A DNA stretch of 64,000 nucleotides from Gibbula magus (lineage: Eukaryota > Mollusca > Gastropoda > Trochida > Trochidae). The stretch lies in contig OW388289.1 in NCBI GenBank assembly GCA_936450465.1, forward strand, positions 66,338,420 to 66,402,419, given 5' to 3'. Shown here piece after piece: positions 34,666 to 46,990 of this stretch (its first letter is position 1; each line of letters begins with the position of its first letter). Position numbers and translations under genes: made by a program. The notes beneath the pieces are model-generated. The model did not search any database and was not told where the DNA came from. It worked only from the letters and a program-made list of their open reading frames with translations.

Positions 34666-35836
34666 AACTAGTGTCCAAAAGAAACGATACCATCTATTTT
34701 TAAAAATATCTTTTTACAAAGTGATTTTCTTCGTATGAACACATGGTTTTGCGTTCCCACATCCCAAATGCAGTGTATTCAATCGAAAATACCGAGAATA
34801 TTGTATCACATCCGAAGAAATGGTTCACTTTGTGAGAATGACATTATTTTAGGTAGCATAGTTTGCAACTGCAGATAAAGTGTATAAAACGGCTGACCAT
34901 ACACGTTGGTACCAAAGCAACAAAAAGCACACAAGACAATATCGGGTTTGACAGCCATTGAGAGTGAGAGAGCCGTTGGAATTGTCACATAGCGAGTCTC
35001 ACCCGCCGACGACGCCAGAAGGTTCGGTTGCGCGCGCATAGCAGTCACCAGGTTAATGCAACGGTTACGTGATAGATATCGAACATCATGCAGGTCGAGA
35101 TGAAGGTGATTACGCTTATTGAAGACCGCCACATCCGGGTATTTCATCTCCGAAACCCATTCATCATTATGACGTTAACGTCAAAGACGTCACTGAGACA
35201 CGTGATTAGCAGACAAACTTGGTAAAAGAGATTGAAGACTCATGATATCTGAACACGTCGTCCATACCACAAAACGTTCCTGAGGCGTCAACAACGAGTT
35301 TACAAATAGACGAATTCAACGTTGGAAACAGAGAGACCGAGCAATGGCCATGCTCTCATATGGGAGCAGATTTTGCATCTTCAAGAACAATGGTAGACAG
35401 CGTGTGTACCGTAGAATTAGTGACCTTTTTGCTCTGACTTGCGTCCATCAAGTCAGCCCATTGCCTCCTTGATGAATGACAAAGCTTATCTTCTGACGTC
35501 ATCCGACGTCTGACGTTATCAACCCATAGACGTATGCTTGCCTGTTCTGACGCTCGGGATGGACATACCGAATACAAATGTGACTTAGTGACGCCTCTTT
35601 TGACATTTTCAACATTTGTCTCAGTCATTTGTGAGAATGAACTTTTCATTTTCAGAACCCTCACGTCAATACAGACCTGTACAAATGAATGCAAAGTACT
35701 GATTGAAATGAATTTTGTACACATGTTAAATGAACGAAATCTCAAAAGAATAATACCAATTCTAGATTTCTGTGTCGTTACGTTTTCCTGTAATGGCCGC
35801 TCAAAGACGTGGTATCGTTTCTTTTGGACACTAGTT
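34666..35836 (+). mobile_element. Tc1-like transposon, full length but decayed
   Basis: The ends are perfect inverted repeats of about 27 bp (AACTAGTGTCCAAAAGAAAC and on), and the element is flanked by TA on both sides (34664-34665 and 35837-35838). Plus-strand translation in shifting frames gives Tc1-type transposase pieces. One is EDRHIRVFHLRNPF at about 35115-35160. Another is RFCIFKNNGRQRVYRR, followed by FALTCVHQVSP, at about 35364-35460, just before where the second catalytic region should be. Stops and frameshifts make it inactive. The 129-, 113- and 102-codon ORFs here are shadows of these remains. Confidence 0.9.
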
Positions 35837-36067
35837 TACTAGCACGGTAACAAGTACATGGAGCACCACATATAGAGAGACAATGAATATGCTGAGTGTA
35901 GCAAGTTAAAATAATAAATATATATAATGAACTTACACAGATTTACTGTAAAAGCTATTTCTCTTCCTATTTCGTAGGAATACATATTAAGCTAAATATT
36001 TCAGTACATTAGAATCCTCAGAGCTTAACAGCTGTATACAATTTGAAAATGAAGGGTGTTCTATATA

Positions 36068-37910
36068 TTAACTTGGGAGATTAGATTTTCCCAAACTCGT
36101 AAAAAGACAGATTTTACAAAAGTGATATTCAGACTCTATACATGGAGTAATACAAAATGGGCAATATCGTTCATGACAATGTAAATTAGAATTGCGACCT
36201 TTTTCAAGTAAAAGACAATGATTGGAGCAACGAAATCTACACAAAGCTATACAATATACTGGCAGTGTAATTAATGGCAAGGTTCAAAGGATAAAGAAGA
36301 TTTAAGACATGAATAGAGTTTTAGCTTGCAATAACTTCGAATATTTTCTAACCATTCCCGGTGATCGATGGATATGCACCTATGTACTAGAAAAGTGGAA
36401 CACCTAAATACTTGTATGATGGGACCACCTCTGACCGTGAACCATTGAAGAAATATTATCATATTTTTTACAATATTCATTAAGCTTATATAATCTTTTT
36501 TGTAATCCAATGACCGAACCCTCTATAAATATCATGTTGTCTGCAAAGAACAACATAAATATGTGTAAAACACCAATTTCAAACACTTGTCATTAACCTC
36601 GCCAATAAAATGTATAATGTCATTCACATAGAGAGAGAACAAAAACGGGGACAACTGACAACCTTGTCGGACACCAAAAAGGCAGTCAAAAATTCTGTAA
36701 GACCATCTTTAAAAAGTACGGACGACCTTACCGAACAATACATATTCTTTATCAATCTAAAAGTTCTACCTTTAATATTAGCTAGCCAAAGTTTGTACAG
36801 TAAACCATTTCTCCATACATAACCAAAAGCGGCTTTCAGATATATAAAGGCGCAATGCACCCTGCCCTTATAAATACTTGGTGACAATAGAATCCAACAT
36901 AAATATATTATCACACGTTTGAAAACCTTGCCGGAAACCAGCTTGTTCCGGAACTAGCAACGTGTTATCCTGGGCCCATATTACTCGCCTATTGCAAAAA
37001 ACTATCTTACCCGCATCTAATAATGTAATTGGTCTGTAATGAGTTGGATACTTTCTGGCACCTTTCTTATGTAATGGAATATAAAATTCCCTTTGTCCGT
37101 GATTTGGGTAAACACCTGTAAATCAAATAGTATTAAACACTATTCTCAGGTAGTCTATACAATGATACAATAAAATACCCCATTGTATCCAGGGGCTTTC
37201 CCGCATTGCATTCTTGCAATAGCATTAGTTATTTCATCCAAAGACATATCCTTATTCAGATCATTAGAGTCACTAGTTATATCAATCAACTGGTCATTCA
37301 CAGAGTTGATAAAGGATTCTACACTATTATAAAAGTCCAGTTCTTTTTCATATAAATTAAGTTCCTTGAAACGTTCCTCATAATAGGACGGACACCCATT
37401 CGCGCGAAGAAATGTCACTGAACACCAAAGGTGATCTCTTGTTTATGTAAGACCAAAACAGTTTATTATTTTTATCGATTAATGCAGTCTGCAGTGTGTC
37501 TGATTGAGTTTCGTTTACTTTGACACAGCTGATTGTAGTCCTTCCACGCCTCTACATACCGTAGTCTGTCACTTTCACTGTAAGATGAATGAAACGCATG
37601 AAGTTTCTGCCTCGCGGCTGCACGTGCAACTCTGCAATCGCTGTCAAACCAGTCTTGCCTGCTTTGAGGCTGAGCACGTGATCAGTGTTTAAAAAACAGT
37701 TGTCAACTTAAATTTACTAGCACATGTAGCTAAGACGTCCTGAAATGATTCGTATGCAGCGTAATCCTGACCATCATCCATAAGTAAAGTCAAGGTATCT
37801 TTGAGATTGGATGGCACGTTGTTCCAGGCGTTTATGTAGTCTGTAGAGTGGTCCGGATTCCACTTATACCTCTCTCTCGGTGAGTGCAAACAGTCTGGAC
37901 TTAGAACCAA
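36068..37910 (-). pseudogene. LINE ORF2 relic (reverse transcriptase), 5'-truncated
   Basis: Read on the minus strand in several frames, the pieces come in the right order. They are a linker with YKWNPDHSTDYINAWNN (about 37865-37815), then SRQDWFDSDCRVARAAARQ (about 37665-37605), then the RT N-terminus IARMQCGKAPGYNGVFY (about 37215-37165). Next come the palm CAFIYLKAAFGYVWRNGLLY (about 36850), the FADN box (about 36540), and a C-terminal Cys/His region RYCPFCITPCIESEYHF (about 36165-36115). Active elements of this kind have Asp in motif A and FADD/YADD; here motif A has Tyr and Gly in those places and the box reads FADN. No endonuclease domain remains. The element is inactive. Confidence 0.9.
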
Positions 37911-38551
37911 GAAGAGGGAAAACTATATTCCGGCCTCAAACTTCAAAACTATTCAATATATGTTGCTGAAACGTTGTACAGGTATCAACCAAGTAGTCTA
38001 GATGTGCCTTTTGCTATACAGAAATTTGAGAACATATTTTTTTTTTACGAATGCAAACAGTCTGGACTTAGAACCAAGAAGAGGGAAAACTATATTCCGG
38101 CCTCAAACTTCAAAACTATTCAATATATGTTGCTGAAACTTTGTACAGGTATCAACCAAGTAGTCTAGATGTGCAATATGACCAAGCAATAAGACCAAGA
38201 TCGATGAAACTTGATAGAACAAATATGGTTGGTCACTGTGCCTTTTCAAGTTTTAAACTTGTTTTTGGCTGTTTCAATGGAAAAACATCTTAAAATTGTG
38301 TTTCCAGACCTTAACTCCAAAGTGTATGATCAAGGTCAATGAATCATGGAATGGGCAAAAACATTTATTTCTAGGACACAATTGAAATCGCAAAACTGAG
38401 TTCAATCAGACTAACAACGTGTTCAGGTTAGAACTATCACTTATTAGTTCAAGAATTATTCAAGAAAGTAAATGCATTATATATTCAAAATGCATAAATA
38501 TATTCAAAATTCCTACATGGCGGGGGATATGGCCGACTCTGTCTGCTTGTT
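37886..38551. repeat. Dispersed repeat remnant with 165 bp tandem duplication
   Basis: About 120 bp starting GCAAACAGTCTGGACTTAG (37886) is repeated at 38051 almost unchanged. 'Gatcgatgaaacttgatag' (38200) and similar modules resemble those at the left edge of the window. The block ends with GGCGGGGGATATGGCCGA at 38519-38551, the same end as at 1054. The LINE to the left appears to abut or interrupt this repeat at about 37886. Confidence 0.7.
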
Positions 38552-38871
38552 TCTATTTTGTTATCTTTCCTTGAGATAACGAAGACGTTGATTATCCAAT
38601 ACCTGATCTCTGAAACTTCGAACCTTCTGGAGAAAAACGTATGTATTAACATGTGATAACCATTTAAGATTCACATTCATATACGCCATCGTAGCAAATA
38701 TACTGAGAAACGTTAATATAAGATAACATACAACAAGACTAGATGAAAACAATACTTGTTATTTGTGAAAAGCACATCGAATAGGCATTCAGTTGATTGA
38801 AGAAGAAAATTCAATATTATCCAGAGGACAAGCACAGCAACATCCAATCTAAGGTAACCCACATCAGCAGT

Positions 38872-38873
<2 letters not shown>

Positions 38874-38919
<46 letters not shown>
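38874..38919. repeat. (TA)n microsatellite
   Basis: About 46 bp of uninterrupted TA, just left of the start of segment C2. Confidence 0.97.
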
Positions 38920-38921
<2 letters not shown>

Positions 38922-38959
38922 TTGAAAAGAACCTGTTATTTTAATCCGAGCAGAAAATG

Positions 38960-41900
38960 TCATGAATAATGGTTCATGACGTCACTTTAGCTTGCCGTCG
39001 TAAGAGAAGTACGTCTTTTTCAGGATATTTGTACAGGATACACATAGATAGAATTGGTAATCAAGAACTTATAGCACTCATTTCGGAAAAAAACCTCATA
39101 GGGCACACTTCCTCTGTTATAAATCTCTATTACAAGAATAAGAAAGGTTAAAGTAGTATTGTTAGGGCACTCTTATAATAAACTGACATTCGTTAAGTTG
39201 TAAGAAAACAACATACAAAACATACTACACAATGTCATGTGTTGCCGTACAAATACTAATTTATACATATGATTAAAGTGTTTTGCAGTCGTTTACTGAC
39301 ATTCAAAGTCTCATTCGCCGATCATCCAGGTAGACTAGGATATGGTGATCATTGTATTGCTGGACGAGTTTCGGCACTACACTTACACTACTTTCAGGTT
39401 TTCTATTACAAAGATGTGTTACTGAGAAGCTGACAACATGAGGCATTAGCGTCATTCAAAGTCTCTCAAATACCTTCCAGTTGATTTCTTGCCGAGTCTG
39501 AGTTCACTTGAAGGCCAATATAGGACGAATTTCATTACCCCGACATTGCCTCTTGGTTATAGCATGTAAACAAGTAGTTCAGAGCTTGTCAGATTTTACT
39601 GCGTCATTCAACAGTCTCAGTAACACACCAGTTCCACAAGTTCTGCACCACAGATTAAAGGGGAACAAAGTGACAAGAACGATTAGCTCAATTCATAGTC
39701 TATCAAATATCATCCAGTTGAGTTCCTTTACTCCCACAGCGTCTGATAAAAGGTCTCCGGAAAGCTCGCCTTATGGAACTTACTTTTTAAAATGTTTATT
39801 TCTTCCCATAGTTACATAGTTACAGAAATTGTGATAATACAGGCAAAGTACAGGCAATCACAATCTTATAAATAATAGAATAGAATAAACATGTATTGGC
39901 TGAAATATGGGATGAAATGAAACCATTTATTTTCAAATTGTTCTCATTGTTTCTTTTGGCGATATATCTCTCTTAAAGTTTTCAAATAGTTGGTTAATTT
40001 TGTCTTTGTATTTTTAATATTGCATAGATAGATGTGTCTCTTTGCGGAGAAAATTATGTGGTTGAGTATTAAGTTGCCGAGTGCCAAACCAGACCAAATA
40101 TTTAGTAATTTTGATTTCTTGACTGAGGAATGTATTCATCAAAATGTCAAGCTCTCTCCAAAATGTCTGAGTCTCATTGCAATCCCAGTATACATGACAT
40201 ACTGTTTCTTGTGTGTCACCGCAAAAATACATTTATCAGAATCTATCAGTTTCATTTTCATAAGTTCTTTTTTTGTATAAATAATTCCATGTTGGAATTT
40301 AAATTTAAATTAAAAAAGTTTGACAACTTTTAAAACATGTCTATCTATATTAAGTATCGTATGCCATTCAAAGTCACAGTGAAACATACTTTCCCATTTA
40401 AAGCATATCTTGACATTTCTGTCATTTGATATAAGTTTATCGTAGAAAACGCTTGCACCCTTAGGTGCTGTAATAAGGCTATAGATACAAGTGGTAATGG
40501 TCGTATTATTAATGGATATCATTCTACTGTTTCTAATAGTTTGTTTCCAGGGAAGATATGTATAACATAATTGTAATCCAATATTGTTCCTCTAATGCCA
40601 TATTTTAGTTTTATTTTTTTAAAAGGCATCATACCAGAGTCATCACATACATCTTTAATACATAATATTCCTTTATCCGCCCAATGTTTTATGAAGTGAT
40701 GTGTGTCTTTTAATTTGTGGTTAAACCATAAAGGCTGGACTAGAATATCATCAACATTATCAGTGTTAAGGTCAATATTTTTACAATATTTTGCCCATGC
40801 CTTAAAAACATCTAACCAACGGGTTGATGATACCAAGTGTGTCTGTTACATTAGCCCCAAATTTGAAGATATCATTGTAGAGTATATTGCATGGGTTGCT
40901 TAAAGAGTCTTTTTTGCAATATAGTCTCAGGGTGGATATTTTAAGAGCTTCAATAAATGATTTTATATCTATCATCCGTAGGCCAGCTTCGATTTTTAAT
41001 CTTTTCAGCATTTCTCTTTTAATTTTATCCTTTTTTTCCATTCCAAATAAATTGGAAGAGTGTTTTTTCAAGTGAAGAAATAAATGTGTCAGGTTTTAGG
41101 TAATGGATTAGGTAATGTGCTAACGCTACGGTTTATGCAACAAAGGTGTATCTTATAGAGAATGTAATTGGTTCTGTAACTAATGTGTATAGTGCTGCGA
41201 TGGCTCTTGTTAAAAACCTGTTGTATACGTAACTATAAGTTAATTTAAGCATTCATGAGATGTTTTGAAAATTAGAAGAGAAAACAATCTGTTTTGGATT
41301 GTTTGAGTGAGTAATGATGCCAGTAGAAAACATCTTTATTTGCCGATTATATGTTATTGGTGACTTTACTTGAAATTAGAATCATAAGAATATGTCTATC
41401 ATTCTTTTCATATATAAAACATACAGTATATTCTCCCGAGTTTGCTATGGAGATTTGCCATGTATCCCAGTGTCCCAGTTAAGTATCGATCATACTTGCT
41501 GACTCATGTTATTGACGAGCACTCTCACTAAATGTTAGGCAGCAGGACTGAATTATCATGTCCAATCTCTCTAAAATGTATCAACGATGCTGGTAGTACA
41601 GAGAAGACAATACTGTTAAGGATGATTAAAGCCTTTCTTATTTAAGACCAGCAAGTGTAGTTCCTTGGAGCTGCATACCACGGCATTAATGATGGAACGT
41701 TTTGTCTAGTTTAGTATCTGAATGAAAAGAGTAGACATACATGTACAATCATGTTCGAATCTCCTAGCTTTAAAATCTCTAAAATCGATGTTATTTAAAT
41801 CTTTGAAAACTATACCATTAATTCATTGAATAAATATGGACCATATTTTTGAAATCATAAATAAATTTACTTTGCACAAGCATCACTGTGACATTGTCAG

Positions 41901-42860
41901 CGCAATATATGTCATCTAAGGAGATCACAGGCCACTGCGATCAGAGTTACAACATTGTGAATAGTCGAATGATATAATCAAACACATATGTCTACGACTA
42001 CTAGACGAAGAATTTCAAAGGTTCCTACATGTATGCCTATACATTTTACCATTAAGTATTCGGACATCGACTAGCATGACTAGTGCAAATGCTGTTATAG
42101 TTAAAAGATTAAAAATGAACAACGATGTTTCAATATTGCATTATAACTATGTATGTTTCCTTACTTCATAAATCATTTTCAAACACTTGAACTGGTAAAA
42201 TGCAACTCTATTGCAATGAACTACACGTTAATGTCAAATATCATGTGATATTCAAAGAAATCCTATTAAACATCTATGTTCACTCGAAGCTCAAACACTC
42301 GAGATAGCAGAATACAAGCATACACTATAGACTGCCATTCATTCCCGATTCAAAAGCATTAAGGAACCAGTGGTTTCATTATAAGCATTATCCCTAGCAC
42401 CACAAGAATATATTCATCGTAGTATGAGGTAAATATTGGTCATTTCTCGGTAACAGTCATTACACGTCCCAAGTCTTATTTGCCGTGTCGATTAGAGATC
42501 CTCCTCTCAATACGATCTTTACAGAATGGATCACTTGTACAGCGTTCAAAGTGATTTTTGTCTGAACCCTCGAACAGATCAGGTTACTTGATATGACATC
42601 CATCAGGCTTAATCGGATTCGTTTAAGATACGGTATTATCACCTTTTGGTTCACGTTGCTTGTTAATTGATGATTTTGACAATTGATCCCACATTGGTTA
42701 TGCTGTCTTTCAATAAATGTAAATGCTTCATGTAATTTTATGTAATTAGATTTGGCAATTGTTTTCGTGTTTTCTATGTTGCCATGTTTATCACTTGGGT
42801 AGTTACAATCACTAACAAAAATAATTCTAAATTTATTATTGGACATAACTACTTTCATTT
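38960..42860. repeat. Segmental duplication copy C2
   Basis: Homologous to C1 (32280-34650) and carrying a LINE insertion at about 39785-41110. After the LINE the alignment resumes at TGCAACAAAGGTGTATCTTA. A 132-codon minus-strand frame at 42460-42858 is broken by several stops in the C1 counterpart, so it is not supported as a gene. The CRE block is at 38977-39002. Confidence 0.88.
39785..41110 (-). pseudogene. LINE ORF2 C-terminal relic inserted in C2
   Basis: On the minus strand, frames at 41071-40802, 40836-40519, 40522-40310 and 40232-40014 follow one another with small overlaps, as in a frameshifted single protein. Recognisable parts are GLRMIDIKSFIEALKIS and ILVQPLWFNHKLK, typical of the region after the RT in L1/Tx1-like LINEs. 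A terminal zinc-knuckle region follows with YFCGDTQETVCHVYWDC and FW. The RT domain itself is absent, so the insertion is 5'-truncated. Its 3' end is at the left, next to a short T run. C1 shows the sequence without this insertion. Confidence 0.82.
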
Positions 42861-42948
42861 ATATTAGTATACATATCAGTATTTGTATTGCAGATTATGA
42901 AATTACACACGCTGTTGAAAGGGCGCACATCAATACTATTTCATTTGA

Positions 42949-43215
42949 GATGAGGTGAGGTGAAGTAAATTGGAATAACGCCTCTTTCAAGAGTATTTCA
43001 TTTATATCACGCCTGCAATGCCATGGTGGATATACATTGTTGTGAATACTGCGAGCATCGCCTGGAAATAGCGAAATATGGATGGTTCTGCCCTGCAATT
43101 AACTTTAGCAATGCACCCAAACCTTATTGCATGTAGAACAATTCTCCACAGCAGACAAAATTGCCGAGCCCCTGGCCGGATTCGAACCCCGGACCTTTGG
43201 ATGTGAAGCCGAAAT
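42949..43215 (-). mobile_element. Second, older copy of the tRNA-derived SINE
   Basis: It has the same order as the SINE at 7742-8069. GGTGA repeats lie at the left, then 'aacgcctctttcaagagtatttca', 'gcacccaaaccttattgcatgtagaaca' and a box B GGTTCGAATCC (43188-43178). The box A end is decayed, and many substitutions show it is older. The small frames here are inside the SINE. Confidence 0.88.
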
Positions 43216-43219
43216 GTCA

Positions 43220-44150
43220 CTGCCGAACTTTGAGTGATGTATCAATTTCAAAATATACCTACATTTTTGCACCACCACAAACCCTGGCATCTTGGCTCAT
43301 TATTTTAGATCATGCTACACGTATAAATACTGCTGACACGCTTCTGCCTGGTCGTTTAAACAATATGCTATTAATTAATGTTGCTTGACAAAAGGGTCAA
43401 GTCATTGGTTTGATACCAAATTAGAAAAAAGCTAGTTCGTTTTTTGTGGCCTCTATTTCGAACACCTCACTGAATGTAATATAGGGCAGACATTAATTGC
43501 CATTTCTCAAACCTGTGATCTATTTCCTGACATAATCATGTCTCTCACATTCTGATCTTCCTGTCACTTATGGTACAGGACTGAATCCCTGCGACTCACA
43601 GAGAGATTAGGCTCTCACCGACTGTGTGGAGTTTACTTACTTTGTTAACGAGACTTGTTCATGGCTGTGGAAGGAAAATTAACTTGTAAATATTTTAATC
43701 AAAGGTTTCAAATGTTTTTCCCATTTACATTGTGTCTTGTCAAAATGAAGTGTCCTTAATTTATAGTTTTCAAACAAGTATCTTATTGTCGGTACACACG
43801 TTGTGTTTGACATGAGGTAAATTGGTTTGTCTGGTGCCTCCTGACCTTTATATCCATCCCGACAGTTAATCATGTCCTTGAATCTTATCCTACGTGTCAA
43901 GGCAGACCTCTGATTTAATCAAATATATGTCATGCAAGTTTGATACTTACAACTTGTAAACAGCAACAACTACATTTCAAAAACTTGTGTCGCATAAACA
44001 ACATTGAATTGCATCTTGCATTAATTTGTATATACATTATGTTGAATTGGGATAATGGAGATGTTGCTTATTAAATGCCTCACCACTTCAAAATATCCTG
44101 AGAATCTTATTTATTACCCATATGGTTGAAATAAACGAGTTAATATTTAT
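43220..44150. other. Unassigned sequence
   Basis: A 73-codon minus-strand frame (43679-43900) contains three Cys residues but no motif I know. I do not call it. No repeats with ends are seen. Confidence 0.35.
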
Positions 44151-44224
44151 TATATGAGCACATGTGCACATATCATGTTACCATTGTCTAACCGCTACTT
44201 CCCGTATTTCGTCGTCTGTGACTG

Positions 44225-44830
44225 TAAAACGATTGTTTTTGACGTCACTGTAGCTTGCCGTCGCAAGACAGGTGAGGGTTCCAGCGCATTGCTCAGCGAA
44301 TCACATCCACACACGCGTTTCCATGTCACTTTATTTTGGTGAAACGTTCGACGAAAATGGATGTGTTCCATTCATTGCCATGTTCATGACACATTGTTCA
44401 ATTAAGCATCAACGAACTGTTAAGGCTTTTATTTGCAGTAATGAATTTTCACGTCGTTTACGCTTTTAGATAGTTTTCTTATCTGTGGTACACGTGATAA
44501 TAACACTTATAAAACAGATTAACAGAACCACCAGACTATTATATGGCAACCACTACATGACCCATTATGGACGTTTATTTATGACTTATTGTCATGCTAT
44601 AGGAACACGTCATGTCGTCTCTAGCATTACGGTAAGTGTATTTTATTGTACAATCTTACTTCTAGTCATAACATGTCTAAAAGTAAGTTTCCATGTCACT
44701 GTTATTCCTCTTCTTGCTGTTTCAAATGTGAATGGTTTAAAGAGATTCTGTCTCAACCCTCTGATAGATCAGATTATTTTGTATGACATCACTCAGGAAT
44801 ATCGCCAGAGACACTTGCGATATTGATACA
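44225..44830. repeat. Truncated segmental copy C3
   Basis: It starts with the CRE block (44240-44265) found in C1 and C2. It ends with 'tctcaaccctctgatagatcagatta' and 'tatgacatca', matching 34366-34415 and 42550-42602. The middle is much shorter than in C1 or C2. The 113-codon frame at 44485-44826 is not conserved in the other copies. Confidence 0.65.
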
Positions 44831-45600
44831 AATTGATTCAAAATCAATGGACTTGTTAATTTCGCACATGAACAAAATAAAACCAGAGTTTAAGCCGTAA
44901 GATAGAGGTCTAATTAGTACAGTATATCATGTCGACAATGTCCCTCCCTGCTGATGGTGGTTGCAGAACATAAGCTCATTAAAACACCGGTATTAATATC
45001 GATATACCATCGTACACTCTGGACAACATGAGTTGCTAGGTTTGTGCATAATTGAACTGTTTACTTTGCTACAAAGAGAAGTCGGAGAAAGTTCTTTTAG
45101 ATGTATATAATGATCTGCTGATCAATGACATGAGGAGGTTCGAGATACATCACACCAAAAGAGCACGTGTCCATTATTAATTAGCAAGAGGGCCAGTGCT
45201 GATAGGTAGGTTTTGTAGATACGCAGACCACAGGTCACAGAGATGAGGAAGTACGATGAAATATGTGACATCGATATGGCAATGTCTTTGTAAACCACAC
45301 TTGATACTATCTGAGGTGAATCATAATGATTTCCCCCACAACCATATGGCGGAAGCGGATGTACTAATTAACTTACTTAGAGTTTGATGGACATAGATGA
45401 GTGTTTTCCACCGCAGCCCCCTCAGTGGCTTATATAAATGAACTCTCACTGATGTCACATGACTCTAACACATATTTGATATAACATAGAGTCTGATAAC
45501 AAAAAGAACTAGGATTGCCACAGGCACTACTTAGGTCTTCAAGACTTCTGCTTGACTTTGAACTCCATGTTGGACTCTCGGTTATTCATCAGTTTCTCTG
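44831..45600. other. Unassigned A+T-rich sequence
   Basis: I see no gene, repeat end or RNA gene in this stretch. Confidence 0.4.
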
Positions 45601-46990
45601 CTTAAAAATGAGCTATCAAACATGTCTCTATCTTCAGTAGTTTTTTTACAAAAAAATCTCCAAAGACAATGACCCTCTGAAAATTGAACAATCGCTTATT
45701 AATGGACCCCTACATGACCCCACGATTAAGACAAAATGGTTAATATTTTCATACTAAGTTGCAACATAGAACATATTGTGCTTTAATTTCCACTTAAGTC
45801 GATGTAATCATCCTTTTGATTGCAAACATAATTAATGCGTTATCTTTTTCTGAATATTCAAGAAAATACTCGAAATTGCTTAAATTTTGACCCCTTGAGA
45901 ACGTTCGCGATGTTCGGAGCTTCACTATCAACTTTTTGATGAAAGGGTTCAACAGAAAAGTTGTTGTTCTTGAATTTGTGCATCTGGAGCTGTAAATAAA
46001 TTTAGATATCAAAATTAGTTAAGCAGTTGTGAGCCTTTGAACTTTGCTGAAAATGGCGATTTTCGAAAAAAGACAATCTTCTATGACCAATAACACGTGA
46101 CTTATGATGGACACATGATTGAAATTTATTGTCTTTAATACATGACAAATGTAATTCAAAATGAGCTATCACACATAATGGTATCGTCAGGGGTTTACGA
46201 TCGACAATTCTACAAAGAAAGTAGCCCTCGAAAAGTCTCAAAATCAAAATGTTTTACTTTTTCGGGAATATGTCCAAATTATGCCGAAACTATCTACATT
46301 TATATGATAATGATATGTTATGGACTTGTTGAACTAGTTATAACAAAGGGATGGAAATCAGTAACTTCGGAATAAGTTTATTATTAATAGAGTTATATCT
46401 ATCTAATATAGTAGAAAAACGCACTTTTTGAAAATGATCATGTTCAAGGACATTCTTGGACAATTCTAGGAAGAAATTTAAAATTCGGCCAAAACAGTCC
46501 TCTGAGGAATTCATTTATCTTCAAAATAAGCTATCACACATAGCTGTATGTATTGCCGTGAATTAGAAGAAGATTTACAAAGACGCGTACCCTCAAAACC
46601 GCGAAAGTTAACAATATGTTCAGTTTTATCGAAATAGCAAAAAAATCTATTATTACGGCCGAAAACCGCTATAGGCTTAATCAATCGATGAGGAATGTTG
46701 TTGCCCACATAATGGTGAAAGTTTTATGCAAATATATTGATTAGTTCTCGAGATATTAAGGTATACAGTTTTGACTTCAAGGGAAGATAACTTGCGCCAG
46801 AAGTCGAAAATCCAAAATCGGGCTTCGTAGTGCACCAGTTCATGTTACAGACTATCTTCACTGAAAATTTCATGAAAATCGGTCAAAGAGTTAAGCGGAA
46901 ATCTTCTGGACAAAAAAGGGTAAAAAAATATTTTTAAAAACCCAATAAAACACGATAATAACAATAGGTCTTCCAGACGTAGTCTTAAAG
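45600..46990. repeat. Dispersed repeat with recurring ~400-550 bp modules
   Basis: 'Aaaatgagctatca' followed by 'acat' recurs at about 45606, 46158 and (as 'aaaataagctatcacacat') 46524. Each is followed by a region with 'tctacaaagaaagta', or its variants, and by 'cctcgaaaa'. The block ends with 'tttcatgaaaatcggtcaaagagttaagcgg' and ATAACAATAGGTCTTCCAGAC, the latter shared with 30.75 kb. No protein domain is seen. Confidence 0.55.

Noticed and set aside
35356..35842. 129- and 102-codon ORFs near 35.4-35.8 kb
   Set aside because: They are shadows within the decayed Tc1 transposon; the recognisable transposase pieces are in other frames.
32762..39819. Similar 60-codon frames in C1 (32762) and C2 (39508) starting LKA-x-IGRISLPRH
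   Set aside because: No ATG at the start, and most base differences between the two change amino acids; consistent with non-coding duplicates.
42460..42858. 132-codon minus-strand ORF in C2
   Set aside because: The homologous stretch of C1 contains several stops in that frame, so there is no support for coding.
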